From a bacterium (lineage in GTDB: Bacteria; UBA10199; JACPAL01; GCA-016699445), in contig DATIGE010000013.1 in assembly GCA_035454885.1 (NCBI GenBank), positions 1-56,602 of the forward strand: a stretch of DNA of 56,602 bases, read 5' to 3'. A program made the translations under genes and the position numbers. Every line of letters starts with the position of its first letter. Position 1 is the stretch's first letter. The notes under the pieces were generated by a model. That model worked only from the letters and a program-made list of their open reading frames with translations, did not search any database and was not told the origin of the DNA. Of the stretch, positions 26,479 through 34,539 are shown one piece after another.

Positions 26479-26853
26479 ATGAAGAAAGCAACCACCCTGC
26501 TATTCGTCTTCGCGCTCGCGGCCGTCGCCGTCAGCGGTTGTACGAAGAAGGAAGGCTCGGCTCCCGCGGCGACGGCGCCTGCGGCCGGCACGACCGCTCC
26601 CGCCGCCGCCCCGTCCGGCGATTCCGTCGGCGTTCCGGAGTGCGACGACTACATCACGAAGTACCAGAGCTGCCTGAAGGGCAAGATCCCCGAGGCGGCA
26701 CAGGCGGCGATGAAGGGCGCCTTCGACACGACGGTCGCCGAGTGGAAGAAGGTCGCCGCGACGCCGGAAGGCAAGAGCGGTCTCGCGATGGCCTGCAAGT
26801 CGGCCCTGGATGCTTCCAAGCAAGCAATGGGCGCTTACGGCTGCGAGTGGTAA
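26479..26853 (+). CDS. Small lipoprotein with four conserved-looking cysteines
   Basis: 124 residues; AAGGAGGA precedes the ATG by 5 bases. Lipoprotein signal with lipobox VSGC (Cys21), then an Ala/Pro/Thr linker (about 28-48). A compact helical domain follows with VPECDDYITKYQSCL and AMACKSALDASKQAMGAYGC. The two CX9C-like/CX-rich pairs probably form disulfides, giving a helical-hairpin domain. The small 'ECD.Y...Y..C' domain recurs in myxobacterial-type lipoproteins as far as I recall; function unknown. Monocistronic, followed by a strong terminator. Confidence 0.8.
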   Translation: MKKATTLLFVFALAAVAVSGCTKKEGSAPAATAPAAGTTAPAAAPSGDSVGVPECDDYITKYQSCLKGKIPEAAQAAMKGAFDTTVAEWKKVAATPEGKSGLAMACKSALDASKQAMGAYGCEW

Positions 26854-26882
26854 TTTGATTTGACTGTTTGGGAACGAAAGAG

Positions 26883-26921
26883 GGCCTCCTCTCCGCCTGA
26901 GGCGGAGAGGAGGCCTTTTTT
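26883..26921. terminator. Strong intrinsic terminator
   Basis: A near-perfect hairpin of 15 bp (GGCCTCCTCTCCGCC pairing with its complement around TGA) followed by TTTTTT on the plus strand. It ends the lipoprotein transcript; its complement has only a short A/G-rich tail, so it may act weakly on the convergent M23 gene that stops at 26923. Confidence 0.9.
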
Positions 26922-26922
26922 G

Positions 26923-27822
26923 TTATTTCAGGATGTACTTCATCGGATCGACCGGAACGCCGTCCGAGTAGATTTCATAATGAAGATGCGGACCGGTGGA
27001 ATGCCCCGTGCTGCCCACGAGGGCGATCTTTGTGCCGCGCTTGATCCGGTCGCCTTCCTTCACGAAGAATTCAGACGTATGGCCGTACTTGGTCACGATT
27101 CCAAAGCCGTGGTCGATGACGACCATCTTGCCGTATCCGCCCTTGTATCCCGCAAAGGTAACGACCCCGTCCGCCGGCGCCGACACGGGCGTACCCCGGG
27201 CCGCGGCGATATCGATCCCCTCGTGGAAATCGGCGGCGAGGGTGAACGGGGAGCGCCGGTAACCGAAGTCGCTCGTCACCCAGCCCTTGACCGGCCAGAC
27301 GGACGGCGTGGAGGCGATGTACGTCAGCTTGTCTTCCTGGATCTTGGTCAGCTCCTTGATCTTGTCTTGGAGCGTGACCACCCGGTCTTCCAAACTGTCC
27401 AACTTTTCTGGCTCAAAGGCGGAAGGAGCGGACGGAATCGGACCGATGCCTTTTTCGATCGATACCCGCTCCGACCCGACGAGGGCGGCGAGCTTGCCCG
27501 CCATCTTCTCGGTCTCACCGACCGTGCTTTCCAACATCGCGACCTTGCCCAGGAGATCCACCCTCTCCTTCTCATAGGCCCGAATCGTCTCGTGCTCCTT
27601 TTCGAGAGAAGCGTAGAGCGAACGGTAATGCAAGAATCCCACGGCAGCGAGGACGAGGAGTAGAGCCACGGCCACGGCCAACCCCGACATGCCCAGGATG
27701 CTTCGCGGTCTCAGCCTGAACTTGCGGATCTTGGAGTTATTTTCCGGAATAAGATAGACGTGGTAGCTCATGAGCCCCTTATCGACGAATCGACGCATGA
27801 GTTTCCCGTTTTTCTGATCCAA
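26923..27822 (-). CDS. M23-family (LytM) peptidoglycan endopeptidase, membrane-anchored
   Basis: 299 residues from a TTG start (GGAG 4 bases upstream); ATGs 8 and 17 codons in are alternatives. A cytoplasmic basic start, one transmembrane helix (about 43-65), a coiled coil (about 70-165), and a C-terminal M23 domain. Zinc ligands are all present: His200 and Asp204 in HEGIDIA, and His281 in GPHLHYE. This architecture is that of cell-division or elongation murein hydrolases (MepM/NlpD/EnvC-like), acting in the periplasm. A catalytically active enzyme is expected. Transcribed from its own promoter (27896-27924). Confidence 0.9.
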   Translation of the reverse strand: MDQKNGKLMRRFVDKGLMSYHVYLIPENNSKIRKFRLRPRSILGMSGLAVAVALLLVLAAVGFLHYRSLYASLEKEHETIRAYEKERVDLLGKVAMLESTVGETEKMAGKLAALVGSERVSIEKGIGPIPSAPSAFEPEKLDSLEDRVVTLQDKIKELTKIQEDKLTYIASTPSVWPVKGWVTSDFGYRRSPFTLAADFHEGIDIAAARGTPVSAPADGVVTFAGYKGGYGKMVVIDHGFGIVTKYGHTSEFFVKEGDRIKRGTKIALVGSTGHSTGPHLHYEIYSDGVPVDPMKYILK

Positions 27823-27895
27823 TCGTCTCCGGTCCTTTCCCTGGTCTTTTACTTATTTAAATTAAGGGGTTAAATCTTTCGGGCGAGTAAAAACT

Positions 27896-27924
27896 ACCTA
27901 ACAAGGGTCTTCGGGGGCTGTCAA
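27896..27924 (-). promoter_or_regulatory. Sigma-70-type promoter of the M23 gene
   Basis: Minus strand: perfect -35 TTGACA (27919-27924), 17-base spacer, and weak -10 TTAGGT (27896-27901). The gap 27823-27971 between the M23 and PP2C genes contains nothing else recognisable. Confidence 0.45.
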
Positions 27925-27971
27925 TTCAATTCTGCCCGGTCCCTTTCCACTTTGTAATGCATTGCGGCAGA

Positions 27972-28736
27972 TCAATCCGTGGCGAGGACGTTAGCGATGA
28001 CGACGGTGACGTTGTCGTCGCCGCCCCGCTTGTTGGCGAGGTCGATGAGCTTCCGGCAGGCCTCTTTGGGTGCGCTCTTGAGGACGACCTTATGGAGATC
28101 GGTGTCCTCGACCAGGTTGGTCAGTCCGTCCGAACACAGGAGAAAACGGTCCCCCACCTCCAGATCGCGAATCAGGAGATCGATCTCGACCTCGTTCTGA
28201 AATCCCACCGACCGGGTGATGATGTTTTTGAATTTGTGGTGCTTGAGTTCATCCTCCGTGATGAAACCCGCGCGGAGCTGCTCGGCCACGAGCGAGTGGT
28301 CGGCCGTCAACTGGCGGATCGCCCCGTCGCGGATCAGATAGGCCCGGCTGTCGCCGACGTGGGCGATGAACCCCTTGCCGTCCTGAAGAAAGAGGACCAC
28401 CGCCGTGGTGCCCATGCCGCGGAGGTTCGTGTTGCGGCAGGCCTCATCGTAGATACGCTGGGAAGCGACACGGATGGCGTATTTGAGGAGCTCCCCCGGG
28501 TCCGAACGGTCGAACACGTGGTCGGTGGCGATCGTCGACTCCGGATCACTCAAGAGTTTTTGAAGGGTCTCCTCAACCGTTTTGACGGCGATCTTGCTGG
28601 CGAACTCTCCGCCCAGATGGCCGCCCATGCCGTCGGCCACCATGAAAACGCCCAAGTCCGCGTTGACGAGGAGGCTGTCCTCGTTCTTTTCGCGTTTTTT
28701 GCCGACGTCCGTCAGGCCGTAACATTCAATTTTCAC
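27972..28736 (-). CDS. PP2C-type Ser/Thr protein phosphatase (PrpC/Stp family)
   Basis: 254 residues, GTG start 3 bases after the pmbA stop, with GGGGGA upstream. Metal-binding and catalytic motifs: [14 protein letters not shown] (Asp20), [12 protein letters not shown] (Asp35-Gly36), [16 protein letters not shown] and [11 protein letters not shown]. It is cytoplasmic and removes phosphate from Ser/Thr residues, normally opposing Hanks-type kinases. The only such kinase in the window is at 53250-56168; the FHA proteins of the T3SS locus are candidate readers of the same phosphorylation. The operon partner is pmbA, whose role is unrelated as far as known. Confidence 0.94.
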   Translation of the reverse strand: MKIECYGLTDVGKKREKNEDSLLVNADLGVFMVADGMGGHLGGEFASKIAVKTVEETLQKLLSDPESTIATDHVFDRSDPGELLKYAIRVASQRIYDEACRNTNLRGMGTTAVVLFLQDGKGFIAHVGDSRAYLIRDGAIRQLTADHSLVAEQLRAGFITEDELKHHKFKNIITRSVGFQNEVEIDLLIRDLEVGDRFLLCSDGLTNLVEDTDLHKVVLKSAPKEACRKLIDLANKRGGDDNVTVVIANVLATD

Positions 28737-28739
28737 GCT

Positions 28740-30059
28740 TCAGATTCCCCCAACATCAATGGATTCGATCAATAAGGGCGGCGCCCCAAAGGCGTGATAA
28801 CGCCGCATCTCCTTCCCCACGGCTGTGACGCGTTTCAGAAGGTCATGCAGATTCCCCGAAATCGTCACACCCCGGACGGGAAAAGACCGTTTTCCGCCGT
28901 CGATCCACACCCCGCTGGCGCCCAGGGAAAAATCGCCCGTCACCGGATCCGCCGTATGAACGCCGATCACGTCCCTCACCCACAGTCCGGTCCCCAGACG
29001 GCGGAGAAGTTCTTCCAGATTCAGGTCTCCCGCCTCAATGAAAAAATTGGTCGCCCCCACGCGCGGCGGCTCCTTGACGGCGGGCCGGATCGCGTTGCCC
29101 GTGCTCGGGACTCCCGCTTGAACACCGGACGCCAAGTCATAAAGGAACCGACTGAGCACCCCCCTCTCGACGACCGCGTGGCGAGCCGACGTAACGCCTT
29201 CGCCGTCAAAGGGAAAACTGTTGTAGCCCCCCTCGAGCCTCCCGTCGTCGACGACCGTCACGCCGCCGCCGTAAATCGTCTCTCCCAGACGCCCGCAAAG
29301 GGCCGAACGGCTCTTGAGGACCTGGTCCCCGAAAAAGGAGGAGGACAGGACCCCCAAGAAGGACGCGGCAACCGTCGCATCCAAGAGGGCCGGTGTCTTT
29401 TGGGTTGCAACGGGCCTGCCGCCCAATTGGGAAACGGCCTTCTCGGCCCCTTCCCGAGCCGTCCTCTCCGGATCCAGCCGGGCTTCGTCCGCCGCGAAAT
29501 CGTTCTCCCACGCCATTTCCTGGCCCTGGGCGTCCTCCGCCATGACCATGAGCGAGAGCTCGTGCCGGGCGGCCGTCCATCGGGTTTCCAGCCCCGTCGA
29601 GTTTCGCAGGGTCACCGTCCTCACCTCTTCCCCGTACGAAGCGTCCCTCACGCGCGCGACCCGGCGGTCGTATTGCTTGGCGAACTTCTCCAGGTCGAGG
29701 GCCATCCGAAGCTTGACCGAACGGTCGCCCGGAGAAACGGCGGCTTGGGAAGGCCCGGCGGTTTCGCGAGCCGCGGGCAGGGCGATCACCGGCCCTTCCT
29801 CGACCACGGACAGGGTATTGTAAGCAAGCAAGGCCATCCTTTCAAGAAAAGGGACGGACAGGCCGCTGGAACTGGCGAAACTCGTCTTTCGCCCCTTGAA
29901 GAGGCGCACGGCCGCGCCGCGCTCCACCGCCTCATCCACCGAGTCGATTTGTCCCTCCTTGGCCTCCACCGAGAACTGACGGTTCTCCAGGGCGTAGATC
30001 TCGTAACCGTCCACGTCCATCCCTCTCAATGCCCGCTCCAACGCGTCCAGTTCATCCAT
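28740..30059 (-). CDS. pmbA: PmbA/TldD-family metalloprotease-like protein
   Basis: 439 residues from the ATG at 30057-30059; a 30-residue longer in-frame reading runs into a dispersed repeat and is rejected. PmbA (TldE)/TldD features: VDGYEIYALENRQFSVEAKE near the start, AAVRLFKGRKTSFASSSG, and the C-terminal glycine-rich part (GDFSLGASGVWIDGGKRSFP, VRGVTISGNLHDLLKRV). TldD and TldE form a heterodimeric protease that matures microcins and degrades toxins such as CcdA-type proteins. The catalytic HExxxH motif belongs to TldD and is not seen here, so this is the PmbA/TldE-like subunit. Followed 3 bases later by the PP2C gene. Confidence 0.9.
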   Translation of the reverse strand: MDELDALERALRGMDVDGYEIYALENRQFSVEAKEGQIDSVDEAVERGAAVRLFKGRKTSFASSSGLSVPFLERMALLAYNTLSVVEEGPVIALPAARETAGPSQAAVSPGDRSVKLRMALDLEKFAKQYDRRVARVRDASYGEEVRTVTLRNSTGLETRWTAARHELSLMVMAEDAQGQEMAWENDFAADEARLDPERTAREGAEKAVSQLGGRPVATQKTPALLDATVAASFLGVLSSSFFGDQVLKSRSALCGRLGETIYGGGVTVVDDGRLEGGYNSFPFDGEGVTSARHAVVERGVLSRFLYDLASGVQAGVPSTGNAIRPAVKEPPRVGATNFFIEAGDLNLEELLRRLGTGLWVRDVIGVHTADPVTGDFSLGASGVWIDGGKRSFPVRGVTISGNLHDLLKRVTAVGKEMRRYHAFGAPPLLIESIDVGGI

Positions 30060-30064
30060 AAAAG

Positions 30065-30177
30065 TCAGGGGGCGATACCGCTCTCCCCCTGAATCCCCCA
30101 TCTGTTCATTTGTGATTTCATCGTTCGTTCCGTCGCCCCAGATCAGCAAAGCTGATCTGGGGTGTACTCACTCACTA
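30065..30177. repeat. Dispersed repeat, copy 1 (between pmbA and recN)
   Basis: Shares ATACCGCTCTCCCC.TGAA, CCCCATCTGT and ATCGTTC blocks, in the same order, with copies at 48763 and 48911. It ends in CACTCACTAT, like the GTTCACTA end of the others. The copy-specific middle is the perfect hairpin at 30136-30162. The repeat fills the whole pmbA-recN gap and covers the recN stop codon. Confidence 0.65.
30136..30162. terminator. 12-bp perfect hairpin, possible recN terminator
   Basis: CCCCAGATCAGC-AAA-GCTGATCTGGGG. On the minus strand it follows the recN stop by 12 bases; there is no T-run, so termination would be weak or Rho-assisted. It is also the variable stem-loop inside dispersed repeat copy 1. 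Confidence 0.5.
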
Positions 30178-31827
30178 TTGTTGGTTGCCGGCGCTCTTGA
30201 GCATCTCGCGCGCGTGCGCCATCGCCTGATCCGTAACCTTGACCCCCGCGAGCATGCGGGCGATCTCCTCCTCGCGTTGGACCGTCTGAAGGCGCTGCAC
30301 CTTCGTGTGAGTCCGCCCCTTCTCCGTCTCCTTCCGGATCATGAAGTGATGGGCGGCATAACAGGCGATCTGCGGAAGGTGCGTGATGCAGAGCACCTGG
30401 CGGCGCCGGGCCATCTCGGCCAGATTGCGGCCGACGACCTCCGCGATACGCCCGCCGATGCCGGAATCGACCTCGTCGAAAACGCACGTTTCGGCGCCCC
30501 GGACCACGCCCAACACCTTCTTGATCGCGAGAAAGACGCGGGAAAGCTCGCCGCCCGAGGCGATCTTGGCCAGGGGATGCATGCCCTCGCCCATATTAGG
30601 CGCGACCAGGAATTCGCCCTCGTCCGCGCCCCGATCCCCCAAGAAAACTCCTCCGGCCGGGGCCCCGCTCTTCAGAGGCTTGAGCGACACGGTGAACTTG
30701 GCGGAGGACATGCCCAGATCCTTAAGCTCCCGGATGATCTTGACTTCGAGATCCCCGGCGGCCTTCTGTCTCGCCTGGGTGATCTCCCGCGCGAGACGGA
30801 GCATTTTTTTTTCGTGAGCTGCGATCTCCGCGTCGATCCGTGACGCCTCGCCCTCAAAGTCATCGAGCAGCGCGAGCCCCTGCCGCAGCTCCTTCTCCTT
30901 TTCCAGCAGAGCTTCGACCGTTCCGCCGTGCTTCTTTTTCAACCGGGCGATCAGAGCGAGACGGTCCTCAACGGCCTGAAGGCGTTCCGGATCGCAGGAA
31001 ACCCTCTCCCCGTAGGCGCCGAGGTAACGCGCGACATCCTGCAACTCGCAGAGGGCCGCGTCCAGTCGGGCCGCCGTCTCGGAAAGTCCGCCGTCGAGTT
31101 GCGAGGCCTGTCGGATGTCCTTGGCAACGCGAGAGACCCTCTGAAGAACGGCGTCCTCGCCCGACTCCAGCGCCTCCTCGGCCCGTACGCCCGCTTCGCG
31201 CAGGCGCACGGCGTGTTTGGAAACGTCCTTCTCCTGAAGGAGGGCTTCCTCCTCGCCCGGACGGACGGCCGCTTCGCCGATCTCGCGGAGTTGAAACCGG
31301 AGGAACTCCTCGCGCTCGCGGGACTCGCGCGCCTTCGCCTCCAGGTCCCGCCTTTGCCCGGCCAGGGACGTATAAGCGGCGTACTCCGAGCGGTAGCGGT
31401 CCAAGGCGGAATCGGCACCGAACCCGGCGAATTCGTCGAGGAGGGTCAAATGGCGGTCTTGATCGAGAAGGACTTGGTGCTCATGCTGCCCGGCGAGGTC
31501 GACCAACTCCCTGCCCGATTGCTCCAAGACCGAGACGGGAACCGGCCGCTCGTTCAAGTAGGCGCGGTTCTTGCCGCTCCGGGAAATCACGCGGCGCAGG
31601 CTCACCTCATCGGCCCCGCGGACAAACAACCCCGTCACTTCGGATTCGTCCTCGCCTTGACGGATCAATTCCGAGGACCCACGGCCTCCCAGCAGGAGGT
31701 CCAAGGCCTGAATGAGGATCGACTTGCCCGCCCCGGTCTCTCCCGAAAGGACGTTGAGACCCTCTCCCAGCTCGATTTCGGCGTTCTCAATGAGGGCGAA
31801 ATTGCGGATCTGGAGGGCGCGGAGCAT
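30175..31827 (-). CDS. recN: RecN, DNA repair ATPase (SMC-like)
   Basis: 550 residues, the usual length. N-terminal Walker A GETGAGKS (residues 29-36) after MLRALQIRNFALIENAEIEL, a long central coiled coil broken by a hinge (about 155-370), and a C-terminal ABC half with LAKIASGGELSRVFLAIKKV (signature) and CVFDEVDSGIGG (Walker B). RecN acts early in double-strand-break repair by tethering DNA ends. The stop codon lies inside a dispersed repeat. Divergent from rarA across a structured intergenic region. Confidence 0.97.
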   Translation of the reverse strand: MLRALQIRNFALIENAEIELGEGLNVLSGETGAGKSILIQALDLLLGGRGSSELIRQGEDESEVTGLFVRGADEVSLRRVISRSGKNRAYLNERPVPVSVLEQSGRELVDLAGQHEHQVLLDQDRHLTLLDEFAGFGADSALDRYRSEYAAYTSLAGQRRDLEAKARESREREEFLRFQLREIGEAAVRPGEEEALLQEKDVSKHAVRLREAGVRAEEALESGEDAVLQRVSRVAKDIRQASQLDGGLSETAARLDAALCELQDVARYLGAYGERVSCDPERLQAVEDRLALIARLKKKHGGTVEALLEKEKELRQGLALLDDFEGEASRIDAEIAAHEKKMLRLAREITQARQKAAGDLEVKIIRELKDLGMSSAKFTVSLKPLKSGAPAGGVFLGDRGADEGEFLVAPNMGEGMHPLAKIASGGELSRVFLAIKKVLGVVRGAETCVFDEVDSGIGGRIAEVVGRNLAEMARRRQVLCITHLPQIACYAAHHFMIRKETEKGRTHTKVQRLQTVQREEEIARMLAGVKVTDQAMAHAREMLKSAGNQQ

Positions 31828-31858
31828 TGCGGATTTTTAACATAGGGATTAGCCTACA

Positions 31859-31951
31859 ACAAGTCGTCCGTTTAAAATCCACTGCGACTTGTCGTACTAC
31901 GAGACCGTTGAGGAAAGTCCTCTCGGACTTGCGTCTTAGGGGCGGTCTCGT
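31859..31951. other. Structured intergenic region between recN and rarA
   Basis: Two consecutive inverted repeats: ACAAGTCG (31859-31866) with CGACTTGT (31885-31892), and ACGAGACCG (31899-31907) with CGGTCTCGT (31943-31951). Inside the second is another small hairpin, GAGGA-AAG-TCCTC (31910-31922). If transcribed rightwards this is the leader of rarA, whose GTG start is at 31964; it could be a small RNA or a protein-binding leader. No known RNA family is recognised. Confidence 0.4.
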
Positions 31952-31963
31952 TAGTAAGTCCAC

Positions 31964-33319
31964 GTGAACGACCTTTTCGAAACCCCTCCAGCCGGGACAA
32001 CGAAGGACTCCAAGGCCCGGCATCCCCTGGCCGACCGGATGCGCCCGGAGACCCTCGATGAACTCGTGGGCCAGGAGGACTTGGTCGGCCCGGGTCGCCC
32101 CCTCCGGCGGCAGATCGAGACGGACCAGGTCCCCTCGCTCATCCTCTGGGGACCTCCGGGCACGGGCAAGACGACGCTCGCCCGCGTGATCGCGCACCAT
32201 ACCCGCTCCTCATTCCACGCCCTCTCTGCGGTGTTGACCGGCGTGAAGGAGCTCAAGGAGGTCATCGAACTCGCCCGCCGCCAACAACGCTTCGAGGGCC
32301 AAAAGTCGATTCTCTTCGTCGACGAAATCCACCGCTGGAACAAGGCCCAGCAGGACGCCCTCCTGCCCCACATCGAGGACGGGACCATCACGTTGATCGG
32401 CGCCACCACCGAAAACCCGTCCTTCGAGGTCATCGGCCCCCTCCTCTCGCGCACCAAGGTCTACGTGCTTGGGCCGCTTGCCGAGGAGGAGCTGTCCCGC
32501 ATCGTCCGCCGCGCCTTGGAGGACAAGGTTCGGGGCCTGGGCGCCCTCAAGTTGAAGATCGACGACGAGGCCCTGGACTTCGTCGCGGCGACCTCCGACG
32601 GCGATGCGCGGCGCGCCCTCAACACCGTTGAGATTTGCGCGACCTTGCTCCCAAAGAATGATCCGCGGATCACGAAGAACGTGGCCGAACAGGCCCTTCA
32701 GAAAAAATCACTCCTCTATGACAAAGCGGGGGAGGAACATTACAACGTCATCTCCGCCTTCATCAAATCCATGCGCGGCTCGGACCCAGACGCCGCCGTC
32801 TACTGGCTCGCCCGCATGCTGGAGGCCGGAGAGGAGCCGCTCTTTCTCGCGCGCCGGATGGTGATCTTCGCCTCGGAGGACGTCGGCAACGCCGACCCCC
32901 AGGCGATCCAGGTCGCCGTCGCGGCGCAACAGTCCTTCGATTTCGTCGGCATGCCGGAGGGATGGATACCGCTCGCGCAGGCCGCGACGTACTTGGCCTG
33001 CGCCCCCAAAAGCAATGCGAGCTATTTGTCCTATCTCAAGGCCAAGGAAGACATCGTCAAGGAAGGGTACCTCCCGACGCCGCTCCATCTCCGGAATGCC
33101 CCGACGAAGCTGATGAAGGATCTGAAATACGGGAAAGACTACAAGTACCCCCATGACTTCGAGGGACAGGTCGTCGCCCAGGATTATCTCCCGGAAAAAC
33201 TGCGGGGGCGGCGTTACTACGAACCAACGGAGAACGGTTACGAAGCGGAAATCAAGAAACGTCTGCGAGACGTCCGTTCGTCTACCTCACGTCCCGCACC
33301 GAAGCGACGGTCGCCATGA
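31964..33319 (+). CDS. rarA: RarA/MgsA, replication-associated recombination AAA+ ATPase
   Basis: 451 residues, GTG start. Walker A GPPGTGKT (63-70), Walker B ILFVDEIHRWN, sensor GATTENPSFEV, arginine-finger region RRALNTVEICA, and the C-terminal clamp-loader-like domain (VIFASEDVGNADPQAIQVAV; YLPTPLHLRNAPTKLMKDLK). RarA acts at stalled replication forks and at single-strand DNA ends. The last 38 bases overlap the convergent secreted-protein gene. The basic tail past residue 435 (RSSTSRPAPKRRSP) is probably a non-conserved extension. Confidence 0.96.
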   Translation: MNDLFETPPAGTTKDSKARHPLADRMRPETLDELVGQEDLVGPGRPLRRQIETDQVPSLILWGPPGTGKTTLARVIAHHTRSSFHALSAVLTGVKELKEVIELARRQQRFEGQKSILFVDEIHRWNKAQQDALLPHIEDGTITLIGATTENPSFEVIGPLLSRTKVYVLGPLAEEELSRIVRRALEDKVRGLGALKLKIDDEALDFVAATSDGDARRALNTVEICATLLPKNDPRITKNVAEQALQKKSLLYDKAGEEHYNVISAFIKSMRGSDPDAAVYWLARMLEAGEEPLFLARRMVIFASEDVGNADPQAIQVAVAAQQSFDFVGMPEGWIPLAQAATYLACAPKSNASYLSYLKAKEDIVKEGYLPTPLHLRNAPTKLMKDLKYGKDYKYPHDFEGQVVAQDYLPEKLRGRRYYEPTENGYEAEIKKRLRDVRSSTSRPAPKRRSP

Positions 33320-33806
33320 ATTGAGGCTGATACGTGCTGAAATCCTGCGTGCCCGCCGTGTACTCAATCTGGAGAACCTTGTTCAAGCCGGATCTCCAAA
33401 AGAGCGCCGCGCTGAAACGTGAACCCTTGGCGGTATCCTCCCCGCTGACGATGTAAACGTCCTTGCCACCAACGACCTCCTTGGTCGTCGTAATGTCCTT
33501 CAAACCGCGTGACTCGTAACGGGAACGGACCTTAGCCGCGTAGTCGGACGCGGACGGGGCCGAGGCGAGGTTGTCCAGAATGATCCAGATGACGGGATTC
33601 GCGCCCGACTTGGCGTAAACGAGCTTGACGGGCCGGGTCGATTCTTCCGTCTTTTGGGTGTCCCACTTGTCGTCCGGCTTGCACATGTAGAAGCTGCTGT
33701 CCATGGTGAAGCAGGTCGTCCCCGACCACTTCAAATCGACGGCACCGGCCGACGACGCGGCCAGAAGACCGGCCGCGGCAAGAAGAGATGCAAGGCTGAT
33801 TTTCAT
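33282..33806 (-). CDS. Secreted protein, paralogue of the next gene
   Basis: 174 residues from the ATG at 33804-33806 (AGGGGGAG 4 bases upstream). Signal peptide ending SSAGA, then VDLKWSGTTCFTMDSSFYMC, KPDDKWDTQKTEESTRPVKL, GANPVIWIILDN and a C-terminal segment with DFSTYQPQFMATVASVRDVR. The core KP...WDTQKT...PVK.V..K.GANPVIW is shared with the protein at 33915-34442, so the two are a tandem duplication. It has two cysteines near the N-terminus that may pair. No family recognised; periplasmic or secreted. The 3' end overlaps rarA by 38 bases. Confidence 0.78.
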   Translation of the reverse strand: MKISLASLLAAAGLLAASSAGAVDLKWSGTTCFTMDSSFYMCKPDDKWDTQKTEESTRPVKLVYAKSGANPVIWIILDNLASAPSASDYAAKVRSRYESRGLKDITTTKEVVGGKDVYIVSGEDTAKGSRFSAALFWRSGLNKVLQIEYTAGTQDFSTYQPQFMATVASVRDVR

Positions 33807-33858
33807 GACTCCCCCTTTGTTTTGATGTCGGAATCTTAATCCCCCGCACGAAAAAGAC

Positions 33859-33891
33859 AAGAGGGGATCGGCCGGAGGCCGATCCCCTCTT
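33859..33891 (-). terminator. Intrinsic terminator between the secreted paralogues
   Basis: Perfect 15-bp hairpin AAGAGGGGATCGGCC / GGCCGATCCCCTCTT with a 3-base loop. On the minus strand it is followed by GTCTTTTTCG, ending the transcript of the upstream (33915-34442) gene; the second paralogue must then use its own promoter in 33807-33858. Confidence 0.85.
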
Positions 33892-33914
33892 CAAGAACTC
33901 AAACCACGACCGGA

Positions 33915-34442
33915 TCAATCCTCGCGGAGAATGCGCGCGGACTGGATCGAGGCCATGCAATGCGGCTCGTAAACGCTGAAATCCTTCGCTTCCGCCGTGC
34001 ACTCCAGGTTGAAACCCTTGTTCCGGTTCCGCCACACGCCCACCAGGTAACGGAATCCGCTGGCGTTATCGACACCCGAGATGAGCGAGACGTTCCGTCC
34101 GCTGATGACCTGATTGCGGATGCGGAGGTCCGAGATGCCGCGGGACTTCAGACGCGACTGCACGTCCTTGGCGTAATCGTGCGCGGTCTTGCCGCGGACG
34201 GCCTGGTCGTAACGGAGCCAAATGACCGGGTTGGCGCCTTCCTTGTGGAGGACCCACTTGACCGGAGCGGCCCAGTCGTTGGTCTTCTGCGTATCCCACT
34301 GCTTGCCGGGCTTGCTGACCTGGAACGTGCTGTCGACGATGACGGTGTTCTTGTCCACCCAGTTCAGGTCGAGAGCCTGGGCCACCGTGGCCGATAGGAG
34401 CATGGCGGCTCCGGCGGCCAAAGCGAGTTTCGTCTTCTTCAT
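33915..34442 (-). CDS. Secreted protein, paralogue of the preceding gene
   Basis: 175 residues from the ATG at 34440-34442 (AAAGGGGA upstream). Signal peptide MKKTKLALAAGAAMLLSATV ending AQA, then LDLNWVDKNTVIVDSTFQVS, KPGKQWDTQKTNDWAAPVKW, EGANPVIWLRYDQ and a C-terminus with DFSVYEPHCMASIQSARILR. It shares its core with the 33282-33806 protein but the two have diverged widely (cysteines differ). Separated from it by a strong terminator, so the two are expressed independently. Unknown function; periplasmic or secreted. Confidence 0.8.
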   Translation of the reverse strand: MKKTKLALAAGAAMLLSATVAQALDLNWVDKNTVIVDSTFQVSKPGKQWDTQKTNDWAAPVKWVLHKEGANPVIWLRYDQAVRGKTAHDYAKDVQSRLKSRGISDLRIRNQVISGRNVSLISGVDNASGFRYLVGVWRNRNKGFNLECTAEAKDFSVYEPHCMASIQSARILRED

Positions 34443-34539
34443 TGGATATCCCCTTTCTTTCAATTGGTTGATGATAATAAACAGCTAAAATTCAATAGTT
34501 TAGGGGGCCTTAACTAGACGAATCCCCCCGAAAAGACAA

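Noticed and set aside
31910-31920. GAGGAAAGTCC, identical to the start of a conserved element of RNase P RNA
   Set aside because: The rest of the region is only about 100 bases, lacks the other conserved RNase P regions, and the word is explained by the nested hairpin of the recN-rarA spacer.
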